Source of the DNA: Paraburkholderia silviterrae
GTDB taxonomy: Bacteria; Pseudomonadota; Gammaproteobacteria; Burkholderiales; Burkholderiaceae
NCBI RefSeq assembly: GCF_004353915.1
Contig: NZ_SMRP01000004.1
Coordinates: forward strand, 186,001 to 250,000
Direction of reading: 5' to 3'
DNA length: 64,000 nucleotides
The translations under genes were made by a program, and so were the position numbers. A model generated the notes under the pieces. It was not told where the DNA came from. It did no database searches and saw only the letters and a program-made list of their open reading frames with translations. Shown here piece after piece: positions 7,726 to 19,191 of the stretch (its first letter is position 1; each line of letters starts with the position of its first letter).

Positions 7726-8888
7726 CTCTGCATGAGCCGCTTTTGCCGCCCGACGCTCATGATCAGCCCGATGGCGACGCCGAGCGTCGTGAGCGCGGTG
7801 CCGCCATAGCTCATGAACGGCAGGGGCACGCCCACCACGGGCAGGATGCCGCTCACCATGCCGATGTTCACGAACGCGTAGGTGAAGAACGCCATCGTGA
7901 GCGAGCCGGCCAATAATCGCCCGAACAACGTCGCGCCGTTGGCGGCGATATAGAGTCCGCGCGCGATCAGGCACATGTAGAGCGTGAGCAGCACGATCCC
8001 GCCCGCCATGCCGAACTCTTCCGAGAACACCGCGAAAATGAAGTCGGTGTGCTTTTCGGGGATGAACTCCAGATGCGACTGCGTGCCCTTGAGCCAGCCC
8101 TTGCCGAGCGGGCCGCCCGAGCCGATCGCGATCACGGCCTGAATCGTGTGGAAGCCCTTGCCGAGCGGGTCGGAGGTGGGGTCGAGCAGTGTGCAGATGC
8201 GGTGTTTCTGGTAGTCGTGCATCAGCGGCCAGTTCACCTGCGGCTGGCAGATCCTGTCCTGGAACGCGGCAATCGACCCCACCGCGATGACGCCGGCAAT
8301 CAGCACCGGCACGATCAGCTTGAACGAAAGCCCCGCGAAATAGATCACGAAGAAGCCCGCGGCGAACACCAGCACGGCGGTGCCGAGGTCCGGCTGCTTG
8401 GCGATCAGCCCCACCGGCACGAGCAGGATCACGAAGCCGACCACGAAGTCGTACCAGCGCATCACGCCTTCGCGGCGCTGGTAGTACCACGCGAGCATGA
8501 GCGGCGTGGCGATCTTGAGGATCTCGGAGGGCTGGATCACGACACCCACGTTGATCCATCGCTTGGCGCCCTTGCGCGTGAGGCCGAACAGCGCGACCGC
8601 TATCAGCATCGCGATGCCGAACGTGTAGACCGGCACTGCGAAGCGCATCAGCGTGGTGGGCGGCACGTTGGCGAGCGCCCACATCAGCACGAAGGTGAGC
8701 AAGATGTTGCGCAACTGGTCTTCGACGCGGCCCGGCATGTCGAGGGTCGCGCTGTAGAGCGTGACGATGCCCACGCACAACAGCAGGAACACCGCGAGCG
8801 CGAGCGGGCGATCGAAGCCCTTGAACATCTTGCGCAGCGCCTCTAGGGCGGCGCGCTTGTCGATCTTGTCGAACTGGAAGAAAGGCAT
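7722..8888 (-). CDS. rodA: Peptidoglycan glycosyltransferase RodA (MrdB)
   Basis: RodA is the SEDS-family glycosyltransferase that polymerises lipid II for sidewall elongation, working with PBP2 (MrdA) and MreBCD. The 388-residue protein has about ten hydrophobic segments and SEDS landmarks: a conserved KRWI...QPSEILKIA stretch near 110-130, KQPDLGTA near 180, and an extracytoplasmic QHLF-type region followed by the C-terminal GGTALTT. The ATG (8886-8888) is preceded by CAGGAG with a 6-base gap. It is the last gene of the minus-strand order mreB-mreC-mreD-mrdA-rodA. An unusual repeat cluster separates it from mrdA, and its stop codon lies inside a palindromic repeat. Confidence 0.95.
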   Translation of the reverse strand: MPFFQFDKIDKRAALEALRKMFKGFDRPLALAVFLLLCVGIVTLYSATLDMPGRVEDQLRNILLTFVLMWALANVPPTTLMRFAVPVYTFGIAMLIAVALFGLTRKGAKRWINVGVVIQPSEILKIATPLMLAWYYQRREGVMRWYDFVVGFVILLVPVGLIAKQPDLGTAVLVFAAGFFVIYFAGLSFKLIVPVLIAGVIAVGSIAAFQDRICQPQVNWPLMHDYQKHRICTLLDPTSDPLGKGFHTIQAVIAIGSGGPLGKGWLKGTQSHLEFIPEKHTDFIFAVFSEEFGMAGGIVLLTLYMCLIARGLYIAANGATLFGRLLAGSLTMAFFTYAFVNIGMVSGILPVVGVPLPFMSYGGTALTTLGVAIGLIMSVGRQKRLMQS

Positions 8889-8903
8889 TGTGACTCCTGT
8901 TGA

Positions 8904-8993
8904 TCCGGAGTGAGCGCTTCAGCTGTCGACCGGAGTTGGCGCTTCAGCGCTTACTCCGGTCCCATGCAAAGCGCTTACTCCGGTCCCATGCAA
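8904..8993. repeat. GACCGGAGT-type intergenic repeat cluster with a perfect 24-bp tandem duplication
   Basis: The 114-base gap between mrdA and rodA is mostly repeat. A partial unit TCCGGAGTGAGCGCTTCAGC (8904-8923) is followed by an imperfect palindrome (8924-8962) with arms ACCGGAGT and ACTCCGGT around GCGCTTCAGCGC. Two exact 24-base copies follow directly at 8946-8969 and 8970-8993, each beginning AGCGCTTACTCCGGT. A related 39-base element sits at 52264-52302, about 30 of 39 positions identical by eye. Both sites lie just upstream of a CAGGAG ribosome-binding site. Confidence 0.8.
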
Positions 8994-9002
8994 GGTACTT
9001 GC

Positions 9003-11477
9003 TCACTCGTCGATGCCGCCCGTGGCGGGCTTGGGCGGCGGCGCGAGCGTGGCCGCTTCGGGCGCGCTGGCGGGGCGGCGCGGGCGATGCGGACCGGGGC
9101 CGAAATGGCGAGGCAGCGGGGTCGCGGAGGGCCGCTGCGCCTGCGCATCGCCGTCGGTGGCTGCGCTGCCCGATGCGCTTGCCGACGTGCCGCCGTTGAC
9201 GGCATCGGTGCCCTTGGGCGCTTCGGGCGTGACCGGTTGCGTGGGCGCCTGACGCACTTGCGCGCTGGCGCTGGCGGGTTTGGCCGCAGCGGCGCTGGCC
9301 AGCGGCTTGCCCGGTGCTGATACCGCGGGAGCGCCCGAAGCCGCCGATGCCGCCGAAGCTGCTGCAGCCGCCGAAGCCCCGGATGCCGCCGCGGCAGCCG
9401 ATGCGGCTTCAGCCGCCGAAGCCGCGCCCGGTATCGGCAGCGGGGTGAAGCCTGCGGCCACCTTGACCGGCAGCGTCGCGGCGCTTTCCGAGGCAACCTG
9501 CGGCGCACCGCCGATCGTGGGCGCCGACGCATCCTGCGTGGCCGAGGCCGCCTCGGCCACGGCGGCCTGCTCGACGCCGGGCTTCAGGCGGTCGACGAGC
9601 CAGTAGTCGAGCACGCGGCGCGCGATCGGGCCTGCTGCCTGCGCGCCCCAGCCGCCGTTCTCGACGACCAGCGCGACGGCGATCTGCGGCTTGTCGGCGG
9701 GCGCAAACGCGATGAAGAGGGCGTGGTCGCGCAGATGCTCGGCGAGCGCGTGCGCCTGATACTTCGCGCCCTGCAGCGAGAACACCTGCGCCGTGCCGGT
9801 CTTGCCCGCCGAGGTGTAGGGCGCGTTGCGGAACACCTGGTACGCCGTGCCCGACGGATTCATCGTCACGCCTTCCATGCCGCGCTTCACGACGTCGATA
9901 TCGGACTGCTTCACGTTCAGGCGCCCGCTTTCGCTCGGCACGGTGAGTTGCTGCGCCTTCGTGATCGGATTTTCGATCTCCTTCACGAGGTGCGGCTTCA
10001 TGAGGACGCCGTTGTCGGCGAGCGTGGCCGTAGCGTGCGCGAGCTGCAGGATCGTGAACGTGTTGTAGCCCTGGCCGATGCCGAGACTGATCGTCTCGCC
10101 CTCGTACCACTTCTGCTGCTCGGGCTTGCGATAGGCCTTGCGCTTCCATTCGGTGGAGGGCAGGATGCCGCGCGCCTCGCCCGCGATGTCGATGCCGGTG
10201 AGCTGGCCGAAGCCGAGCGGCTTCATGAAGTTCGCAATGTTGTCCACGCCCAGGTCGTGCGCGAGCATGAAGAAGTAGGTGTCGTTCGACACCATGATCG
10301 CCTTGTTCATGTCGACCCAGCCCTGGCCGGAGCGCACGTCGTTGTTGAAGCGGTGGCCGCCGAACATGTAGTAGCCGGGGTCGGAGAAGCCCCAGCCCGG
10401 CGTGCGCTTGTGCAGCGTGAGCGCGGCGAGCGCCATGAACGGCTTGTAGGTCGAGCCCGGCGGATAGGTGCCGTGCAGCGGCCGGTTCAAGAGCGGGTGA
10501 TCGGGCGAGTTGTTCAGCGCGTCCCAGGTCTGCTGGTCGATGCCGTCCACGAAGGAGTTCGGGTCGAAGCTCGGCGCCGAGACGAACGCGAGAATGTCGC
10601 CCGTGGAAGGCTCGATCGCCACGAGCGCGCCGCGCTTGCCCGCGAAGGCCTGCTCGGCCACCTGCTGCAGGCCGATGTCGAGCGAGAGCACGAGATTGTT
10701 GCCGGGCGTGGCCTGGGTGCGCTTGAGCGTGCGCACGGGGCGCCCGCCCGCCGTCACTTCGACTTCCTCGAAGCCGGTCAGGCCGTGCAGCTCGGTTTCA
10801 TAGCTCTGCTCGACGCCGATCTTGCCGATGTAGTCGGTGCCCTTGTAGTTGTTCGCATCGAGACGCGGATCGTAATGCTCGGGATCGCTCTCGTTCCTGT
10901 CGCTCTCGTCGTCGATGCGATCCTGGTCGCGCTGCGAAATGCGGCCGATATAGCCGATCACGTGCGCGGCGGTGGTGCCGAGCGGGTATTGGCGGAACAG
11001 GCGCGCGCGCACCTCCACGCCGGGGAAGCGAAAGCGCTGCGCGGTGAAGCGCGCGACTTCGTCGTCGGTCAGGCGCGTGCGGATCGGCAGGCTCTCGAAG
11101 TTCTTCGAGTCTTCGAGCAGCTTCTTGAAGCGGCGGCGGTCGCGCTGATCGATCGGGATCACCGTCGAGAGCTGGTCGATGGTGTCGTCGAGCGTGTCGG
11201 TGAGCTTCGAGGGCGTGATTTCGAGCGTGTACGCCGAGTAGTTTTTCGCGAGCACCACGCCGTTGCGGTCGGTGATGATGCCGCGGTTCGGCACGATGGG
11301 CGCGACCGAGATACGGTTCTCGTCGGCCTGCAGCGAGTACTTGCTGTGGTTCCAGACCTGCAGATAGAGGAACCGGAACGCGATCAGCCCGAAGCAGACG
11401 AACACGAACAGTCCCGCCGCCGCGACGCGCAGGCGGAACTTCGTGAGCTGCTGCTGGGTGTCCTTGAATTCGGTCAT
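9003..11477 (-). CDS. mrdA: Penicillin-binding protein 2 (MrdA) with long Ala/Pro-rich C-terminal tail
   Basis: PBP2 is the class B transpeptidase that cross-links elongation-specific peptidoglycan with RodA. The 824-residue protein has a short cytoplasmic N-terminus, one membrane anchor (about 15-38), a PBP dimerisation domain and a transpeptidase domain. The active-site motifs are STYK (Ser342-Lys345), SND (397-399) and KTG (559-561). The catalytic domain ends near residue 634, about the total length of E. coli PBP2 (633). About 190 further residues follow, dominated by Ala, Ser, Pro, Gly and Thr. They would be disordered and periplasmic. mreD lies upstream on the same strand. Confidence 0.95.
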   Translation of the reverse strand: MTEFKDTQQQLTKFRLRVAAAGLFVFVCFGLIAFRFLYLQVWNHSKYSLQADENRISVAPIVPNRGIITDRNGVVLAKNYSAYTLEITPSKLTDTLDDTIDQLSTVIPIDQRDRRRFKKLLEDSKNFESLPIRTRLTDDEVARFTAQRFRFPGVEVRARLFRQYPLGTTAAHVIGYIGRISQRDQDRIDDESDRNESDPEHYDPRLDANNYKGTDYIGKIGVEQSYETELHGLTGFEEVEVTAGGRPVRTLKRTQATPGNNLVLSLDIGLQQVAEQAFAGKRGALVAIEPSTGDILAFVSAPSFDPNSFVDGIDQQTWDALNNSPDHPLLNRPLHGTYPPGSTYKPFMALAALTLHKRTPGWGFSDPGYYMFGGHRFNNDVRSGQGWVDMNKAIMVSNDTYFFMLAHDLGVDNIANFMKPLGFGQLTGIDIAGEARGILPSTEWKRKAYRKPEQQKWYEGETISLGIGQGYNTFTILQLAHATATLADNGVLMKPHLVKEIENPITKAQQLTVPSESGRLNVKQSDIDVVKRGMEGVTMNPSGTAYQVFRNAPYTSAGKTGTAQVFSLQGAKYQAHALAEHLRDHALFIAFAPADKPQIAVALVVENGGWGAQAAGPIARRVLDYWLVDRLKPGVEQAAVAEAASATQDASAPTIGGAPQVASESAATLPVKVAAGFTPLPIPGAASAAEAASAAAAASGASAAAAASAASAASGAPAVSAPGKPLASAAAAKPASASAQVRQAPTQPVTPEAPKGTDAVNGGTSASASGSAATDGDAQAQRPSATPLPRHFGPGPHRPRRPASAPEAATLAPPPKPATGGIDE

Positions 11478-11582
11478 GCGGGGAGAACCCCGGGGCCCGC
11501 GCCTCGCTCAGGCGCTGCGGCGGGCCGGTAGAAAGGGTGGGTCATCGGTTGCGTCTTTCAACGGTGAGCGGCGCGCGGCCGC

Positions 11583-12095
11583 TCAGATGGGCCGGGTGTC
11601 GTCGGGGTCGACGGGGCGGCGCTGCGGCAGCAGCAGCACGATGCTGGTGATCGGCCAAAGCACGGCCTCCACGAAGCCGCTGACCAGATAGCCCCAGCCG
11701 GGGAACGGCGCACCCATCAAGAGGCGAACCACGAACGGCACGACTTGCGCGCCGACGAGCATCGGCATGACGGCGAACATCTGCACGCCAAGCGACATCC
11801 ACAGCACGCGGCGGTGAATCGTGATGGCGCCATACGAGAGCAGCGTGTAGGCGAGCGCGTGCTCGCCGAGCAGGTTGGCGTTGTGCACGTCCATGAAGAG
11901 GCCGAGGCAGAACGCGATGCCCATGCCCACCTTGCGCGGCTGGTGAATGTTCCAGAACAGCAGCACGAGCGCGACGAAATCCGGAATGCCCGGCAGCTTG
12001 CCCCACGGCAGCAGGTTCAGCAAAAACGCGGCCGCGAGGCTGAACGCGATGAAATACGGGTTGACCGGTTGCAGGATGTATTGCGGACGCGGCAT
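11583..12095 (-). CDS. mreD: Rod shape-determining protein MreD
   Basis: MreD is a small polytopic inner-membrane protein of the elongasome that links MreC to the PBP2/RodA synthase. This 170-residue protein has five or six hydrophobic segments and the MreD-like N-terminal pattern Y-F-I-A-F-S-L. The ATG at 12093-12095 is preferred over TTG one codon upstream. It overlaps the mreC stop by one base (TGATG), and a G-rich AGGGGGG Shine-Dalgarno lies inside the end of mreC. The C-terminus is Arg/Pro-rich. mrdA starts 105 bases downstream. Confidence 0.92.
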   Translation of the reverse strand: MPRPQYILQPVNPYFIAFSLAAAFLLNLLPWGKLPGIPDFVALVLLFWNIHQPRKVGMGIAFCLGLFMDVHNANLLGEHALAYTLLSYGAITIHRRVLWMSLGVQMFAVMPMLVGAQVVPFVVRLLMGAPFPGWGYLVSGFVEAVLWPITSIVLLLPQRRPVDPDDTRPI

Positions 12096-13150
12096 CAATG
12101 GCCCCCCTGCGGCTTCGCGGGCGCGGCCGCCGGGGCCTTCGCTGCGGCATTGGCCGGCACGTTCGCGGCCGGCTTTGCCGGGGCGGACTTCGATTTGTCG
12201 TCGGCCTTTTTATCCACACCACTGCCTTTGGCGGACTTTTTCTTCTTCGCGTCCCTGGCGTCGGCAGCCGCAGCGGCGGAAGCGGCCTCGGCCGCCTCGA
12301 CCGGATTCGGCGGCACTTGTGCCACGTAATGCAGCACCAGCACCTCGCGTGCGCCGCGCACCGCCGCGAGCGGCACGCAGATCACGCGGGCAAACGCCGT
12401 GTCGGCCTGCTTGTCGATGCGCAGCACCTTCGCGACCGGCAGCCCTTGCGGATAGATTCCGTCGAGGCCGCTCGTCACGAGCTCGTCGCCGACTTGCACG
12501 TCGGCGCTGATCGGCACGAAGCGCAGATCGAGCAAATCGCCCTTGGCAGTGCCGTAGATCACGCTTCGCAGCCCGGTGCGCACGATCTCGACCGGGACGG
12601 CCTGGTCCTTGTCGGTCACGAGCGTGACTTCGGACTGCATCGGGAACACGCGCGTGACCTGGCCGATGACGCCGTCTTCGCTCAACACGGGCGAGCCGTT
12701 CTGCACACCTTGTTGCGAGCCGCCGCCGATCACGACCTTCTGCGTGAACGGGTCGCGCGTGTCGTACTGGATCTCGGCGGGCGTGGTCTGCGCGCCGATG
12801 CGTTGCGAAAGTTGCAGCAGCGAGCGCAGATGCGCGTTTTCGGCCGCGAGCGAGGCGGCGTCATTGGCTTGCTGCGAGAGCTGGAGGTTGCGCGCGTGCA
12901 GCTTTGCGTTGTCCTGTCGCAACGAGGCGCTCGTGACGGCGAGGTCGGCTGCGCCCATGAAGAGATCGCGCGGCACGAGAGCGGCGCGTTGCAGCGGATA
13001 AAGACCTGCGCCTAGCACGCCGCGCACGACTTCGAGCGTCTTGAAGCGGGCGTCGGAGACGAGCAGCGCGAGCGACAGAACGACGAAGAAGATGAGCCGT
13101 GCGAGTGCCGAAGGGCCTTGCTTGAATAGAGGCGGCGGACTGTATTCCAT
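12095..13150 (-). CDS. mreC: Rod shape-determining protein MreC
   Basis: MreC is a bitopic periplasmic scaffold that connects MreB filaments with PBP2. The 351-residue protein has a single N-terminal membrane segment (about 17-35), a coiled-coil stretch (about 65-112) and the MreC beta-domain (about 115-275). In that domain, GVIGQVTRVFPMQSEVTLVTD and SGLDGIYPQGLPVA are typical, read as two separate motifs. The last 70 residues form a Lys/Ala/Pro-rich low-complexity tail beyond the conserved domain. The stop overlaps the mreD start by one base. A 169-base gap to mreB contains a GC-rich hairpin but no obvious promoter. Confidence 0.95.
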   Translation of the reverse strand: MEYSPPPLFKQGPSALARLIFFVVLSLALLVSDARFKTLEVVRGVLGAGLYPLQRAALVPRDLFMGAADLAVTSASLRQDNAKLHARNLQLSQQANDAASLAAENAHLRSLLQLSQRIGAQTTPAEIQYDTRDPFTQKVVIGGGSQQGVQNGSPVLSEDGVIGQVTRVFPMQSEVTLVTDKDQAVPVEIVRTGLRSVIYGTAKGDLLDLRFVPISADVQVGDELVTSGLDGIYPQGLPVAKVLRIDKQADTAFARVICVPLAAVRGAREVLVLHYVAQVPPNPVEAAEAASAAAAADARDAKKKKSAKGSGVDKKADDKSKSAPAKPAANVPANAAAKAPAAAPAKPQGGH

Positions 13151-13319
13151 GGTCGGCGCCGGGCGCGTATGCGGTTCGGTGAAACTAACGATGAAACGTG
13201 AAATGCAACAGCGGCGCCGGGATGGGCGCCGCGTTGCGGACCGTGCGGCGGCGGGCTTGCCGCTGCCGCCAAGTGTGCGTCAATTGCGCTGCGCTTGCGC
13301 GCAGCGCGGCACGGTGCAC

Positions 13320-14363
<1,044 letters not shown>

Positions 14364-14745
14364 TCAAAAATCCTGTCTCGCTGGTGGCCGACCTTGGGAC
14401 GAGCGGGTCACGGGGCGGCAGCGGAAAAAATAACAGCCTCAGGACGGGCGGAAAGCGCCGCCGCGAGGAGCCTGAAACTGCGGGAATGGTTACCGGAGTC
14501 GGCCACGCTGAGCGCCATCTGAGCGCACATTGCTGCGATCAGGGGTGAAAGGCGGGCGCAAGGCGGTCCGGGTTTGAGTCGAACGCGTAATGATACCTTA
14601 TAATTTTGCCTGTTTTGCAGGATCCGACGGGCAGTTTTTGACTTCGTCGAGGCTTTCCTCCACCCTCGGATCTGGTGCGATAAACCGCTGTTGCAGCACC
14701 GATTTTCCGCGCTGCCTCAGTCTCAAATTTTTTTCCGGTGACCGC
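14364..14745. other. Divergent gene-free region between mreB and gatC
   Basis: This 382-base region must hold promoters for both the mre cluster and gatCAB. I can point to a gatC-directed TATAAT (listed separately). On the minus strand no convincing -10/-35 pair is visible near mreB, though TGTTATTTT near 14425 is AT-rich enough to be part of one. No open frame with coding character is present. Confidence 0.6.
14574..14604 (+). promoter_or_regulatory. Candidate sigma-70 promoter for gatCAB
   Basis: A perfect TATAAT -10 (14599-14604) lies 19 bases downstream of TTGAGT (14574-14579). The spacing is 2 bases longer than ideal. It would give a leader of about 135 bases to the gatC ATG. Confidence 0.5.
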
Positions 14746-15045
14746 ATGGCCCTGACCCTGACCGATGTGAAGCGCATCGCGCATCTCGCGCGCCTCGAAC
14801 TGGCCGAAGCCGAGGCCGGCAATACGCTCGAGCGCCTGAATAACTTCTTCGGGCTCGTCGAGCAGATGCAGGCCGTGGACACCACGGGCATCGCGCCGCT
14901 CGCGCATCCGATCGAGCAGATCGAAGACGTCGCGCTGCGGCTGCGCGAGGACGCGGTAACCGAAACCGTGGACCGCGACGCTTTCCAGCGTCCCGCGCCC
15001 GCGGTACAGGACGGACTTTACCTCGTGCCGCGCGTAATTGAGTAA
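14746..15045 (+). CDS. gatC: Asp-tRNA(Asn)/Glu-tRNA(Gln) amidotransferase subunit C
   Basis: GatC is the small subunit that stabilises the GatA-GatB transamidosome, which corrects Glu-tRNA(Gln) and Asp-tRNA(Asn). The 99-residue protein has the family pattern [14 protein letters not shown] at the N-terminus, [16 protein letters not shown] in the middle and LREDAVTE towards the end. The ATG at 14746 begins at the family N-terminus with GGTGA just upstream. A longer in-frame start at 14590 would cover the promoter. It is first in gatC-gatA-gatB. 169 bases separate it from gatA, with nothing recognisable in between. Confidence 0.95.
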   Translation: MALTLTDVKRIAHLARLELAEAEAGNTLERLNNFFGLVEQMQAVDTTGIAPLAHPIEQIEDVALRLREDAVTETVDRDAFQRPAPAVQDGLYLVPRVIE

Positions 15046-15214
15046 ACACGCGCGCATTTCCCGTCATTTTCGATGAAGTTCGAGTTAGATAACCTTAACT
15101 TCCGGAATGCGGAAACCCGAATCCGGCGCGGCGCGGCCCGCACTCGCGCGCGAGGCGCTCCCGGCGGCGCACGATGTTTAGGGTGCGCCGTTACGTTCTT
15201 CCAGGAATCACGCA

Positions 15215-16705
<1,491 letters not shown>

Positions 16706-16707
16706 AC

Positions 16708-18183
16708 ATGGCTACACAGTGGGAAGTCGTTATCGGTCTCGAGACGCACGCGCAGTTGTCGACGGCGTCGAAGATCTTCTCGGGCGCATCGACCCAGTTC
16801 GGCGCGGCGCCCAACACGCAGGCCTGCCCCGTCGATCTCGCGCTGCCGGGCGTGCTGCCGGTGATGAACCGTGGCGCCGTCGAGCGCGCGATCCGCTTCG
16901 GTCTCGCGATCGACGCCACGGTCGCGCCGCGCAGCATCTTCGCGCGCAAGAATTACTTCTATCCGGATCTGCCGAAGGGCTATCAGATCAGCCAGTACGA
17001 GATTCCGGTCGTGCAGGGCGGCCAGATCACGATCCAGGTGCCGGCCAACGAGAAGGCCGGCAAGGACGCGTACGAGAAGACCATCAATCTCACGCGCGCG
17101 CACCTCGAAGAAGACGCCGGCAAATCGCTGCACGAAGACTTCGCGGGTATGACGGGCATCGACCTGAACCGTGCCGGCACGCCGTTGCTCGAAATTGTTA
17201 CGGAACCTGAAATGCGCAGCGCCGCGGAAGCCGTTGCGTATGCGAAGTCGCTGCACACGCTCGTCGTCTGGCTCGGCATTTGCGACGGCAACATGCAGGA
17301 AGGGTCGTTTCGCTGCGACGCGAACGTTTCGGTGCGCCCGGTCGGCCAGAAGGAATTCGGCACGCGCGCCGAGATCAAGAACCTGAACTCGTTCCGCTTT
17401 CTCGAAGAAGCGATCCAGTACGAAGTGCGCCGCCAGATCGAATTGATCGAAGACGGCGGCACCGTCGTGCAGGAAACGCGTCTGTATGACCCGGACAAGC
17501 GCGAGACGCGCTCGATGCGCAGCAAGGAAGACGCGCACGATTACCGCTATTTCCCCGACCCGGACCTCATGCCGCTCGTGATCGACGCGGCGTGGATCGC
17601 GCGCGTGAAGGGCGAGATGCCCGAGCTGCCCGCGACCATGCAGACGCGCTTCGTCGAGCAGTACGGCGTGACGCCGTACGATGCGAACGTGCTTACGTCG
17701 ACGAAGGCGATGGCGGTGTACTTCGAAGCGGTCGTGGCAAAGACCGGCGCGAGCCAGGCGAAGGCTGCCGCGAACTGGCTGATGGGCGAAGTGTCCTCGC
17801 AGCTGAACCGCGAAGGCCTCGACATCGACGCCTCGCCGGTGTCGGCCGCGCAGTTCGCGCTGCTGATCCAGCGCATCGCCGACGGCACGATCTCGAACAA
17901 GATCGCCAAGGAAGTGTTCCAGGCGATGTGGGACGAGAAGGCCGCGGACGTTGACGCGGTGGACCGCATCATCGAAGCGAAGGGCCTCAAGCAGATTTCG
18001 GACACCGGCGCGCTCGAAGCGATCATCGACGAGGTGCTCGCCGCGAACCCGAAGTCGGTCGAGGAATTCCGCGCCGGCAAGGAAAAGGCGTTCAACGCGC
18101 TGATCGGCCAGGCGATGAAGGCCACCAAGGGCAAGGCCAACCCGCAGCAGGTCAACGAGCTGCTGAAAAAGAAGCTGGGCTGA
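16708..18183 (+). CDS. gatB: Asp-tRNA(Asn)/Glu-tRNA(Gln) amidotransferase subunit B
   Basis: GatB activates misacylated tRNA with ATP and transfers ammonia from GatA. The 491-residue protein starts [13 protein letters not shown] and has the zinc/active-site region [15 protein letters not shown], then [17 protein letters not shown] YqeY-like helical tail (about 340-491) ends in NELLKKKLG. The ATG at 16708 lies 2 bases after the gatA stop, with AGGGG upstream. A much longer open frame continues upstream inside gatA but has no coding logic. Together gatCAB indicate use of the indirect route for Gln- and/or Asn-tRNA charging. Confidence 0.97.
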   Translation: MATQWEVVIGLETHAQLSTASKIFSGASTQFGAAPNTQACPVDLALPGVLPVMNRGAVERAIRFGLAIDATVAPRSIFARKNYFYPDLPKGYQISQYEIPVVQGGQITIQVPANEKAGKDAYEKTINLTRAHLEEDAGKSLHEDFAGMTGIDLNRAGTPLLEIVTEPEMRSAAEAVAYAKSLHTLVVWLGICDGNMQEGSFRCDANVSVRPVGQKEFGTRAEIKNLNSFRFLEEAIQYEVRRQIELIEDGGTVVQETRLYDPDKRETRSMRSKEDAHDYRYFPDPDLMPLVIDAAWIARVKGEMPELPATMQTRFVEQYGVTPYDANVLTSTKAMAVYFEAVVAKTGASQAKAAANWLMGEVSSQLNREGLDIDASPVSAAQFALLIQRIADGTISNKIAKEVFQAMWDEKAADVDAVDRIIEAKGLKQISDTGALEAIIDEVLAANPKSVEEFRAGKEKAFNALIGQAMKATKGKANPQQVNELLKKKLG

Positions 18184-18210
18184 TCCGGCGCTTGTCGGGC
18201 ATCCTTGCGG

Positions 18211-18243
18211 GGCGGCGTCGCGCGCTTGACGCGTGACGCCGCC
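18211..18243 (+). terminator. Strong hairpin after gatB (probable terminator)
   Basis: The arms GGCGGCGTC and GACGCCGCC pair perfectly, with an inner CGCG/CGCG extension and a short loop. It lies 28 bases after the gatB stop. No T-run follows, so it may attenuate rather than fully terminate. Confidence 0.5.
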
Positions 18244-18291
18244 TTGCCGTTTCAGGATCCCGCAAAGTGCATCGACAGAGGAGAGCAACGC

Positions 18292-19128
18292 ATGGCGAAG
18301 TCCCCGAGTCTCGACGATTTCCGCGTGCCGTATTTCGGCGACAAGAAAGCGGACACCTTCTCGCCCGAGGCGATCGACCCGGCCGCGAAGCCGTTCTCGA
18401 CCGGCAGCAAGGACGGCGACCGCGAGCACCTCACGGAAATCGGCGTCAAGCTCGACGTGCTGCAGGAGCGCCTGCATGCGCAGCGTCACCATCGCGTGCT
18501 GCTGGTGCTCCAGGGCATGGACACGAGCGGCAAGGACGGCACCATCCGCGGCGTGTTCCACGAGGTCGATCCGCTCGGCCTGCGTACCGTGCCGTTTCGC
18601 GCGCCCACGCCCATCGAGGCGGCGCACGATTTCCTCTGGCGCGTGCACATGCAGGCGCCGGGCGCCGGCGAGCTGGCCATCTTCAACCGCAGCCACTACG
18701 AAGACGTGCTCGTGCCGCGCGTGACCGGGCAGATCGACAAGACGGAATGCGAGCGCCGCTACCGGCAGATCCGCGACTTCGAGTCGATGCTCGCGGAGAA
18801 CGGCACGACCATCATCAAGTGCTGGCTGCACATTTCGAAAGACGAGCAGCGCCGCCGCCTTCAGGCGCGCATCGACGACCCCACCAAGCACTGGAAATTC
18901 GATCTTTCCGACCTCGAGGCGCGCAAGCACTGGGACGCCTATCAAGCGGCGTATCGCGACGCGCTCGCGGCCACATCGACGGAGCTTGCGCCCTGGTACG
19001 TGATTCCCGCCGACTCGAAGACGCATCGCAACGTGATGGTGGCCGAGCTGCTGCTGCGCCTGATGGAAGGACTCAAGCTCGAATATCCGCCCGCCAAGGC
19101 CGAGCTCAAGGGCGTGAAAATCGAGTGA
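18292..19128 (+). CDS. PPK2 family polyphosphate:nucleotide phosphotransferase
   Basis: PPK2 enzymes move phosphate between polyphosphate and nucleoside mono- or diphosphates. The 278-residue single-domain protein has a Walker A loop in LQGMDTSGKDGTI (near 73-85), a Walker B-like FNRSHYEDVL, and lid-region arginines in CERRYRQIRDFE. The single-domain length fits class I or III PPK2, and class cannot be assigned by eye. The ATG at 18292 has a strong AGAGGAGAG Shine-Dalgarno. An upstream in-frame start at 18205 runs through the hairpin and is rejected. It lies between gatB and xthA with no pathway link evident. Confidence 0.88.
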   Translation: MAKSPSLDDFRVPYFGDKKADTFSPEAIDPAAKPFSTGSKDGDREHLTEIGVKLDVLQERLHAQRHHRVLLVLQGMDTSGKDGTIRGVFHEVDPLGLRTVPFRAPTPIEAAHDFLWRVHMQAPGAGELAIFNRSHYEDVLVPRVTGQIDKTECERRYRQIRDFESMLAENGTTIIKCWLHISKDEQRRRLQARIDDPTKHWKFDLSDLEARKHWDAYQAAYRDALAATSTELAPWYVIPADSKTHRNVMVAELLLRLMEGLKLEYPPAKAELKGVKIE

Positions 19129-19191
19129 CGCCCGAGTCAAGCGCGCCTCGCGCCTTACCCCCAACCCGCGCAAATCAAAAGGAATGAAGAC

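Noticed and set aside
9723..11531. 602-codon plus-strand frame antisense to mrdA
   Set aside because: No ribosome-binding site or family. Shadow of mrdA.
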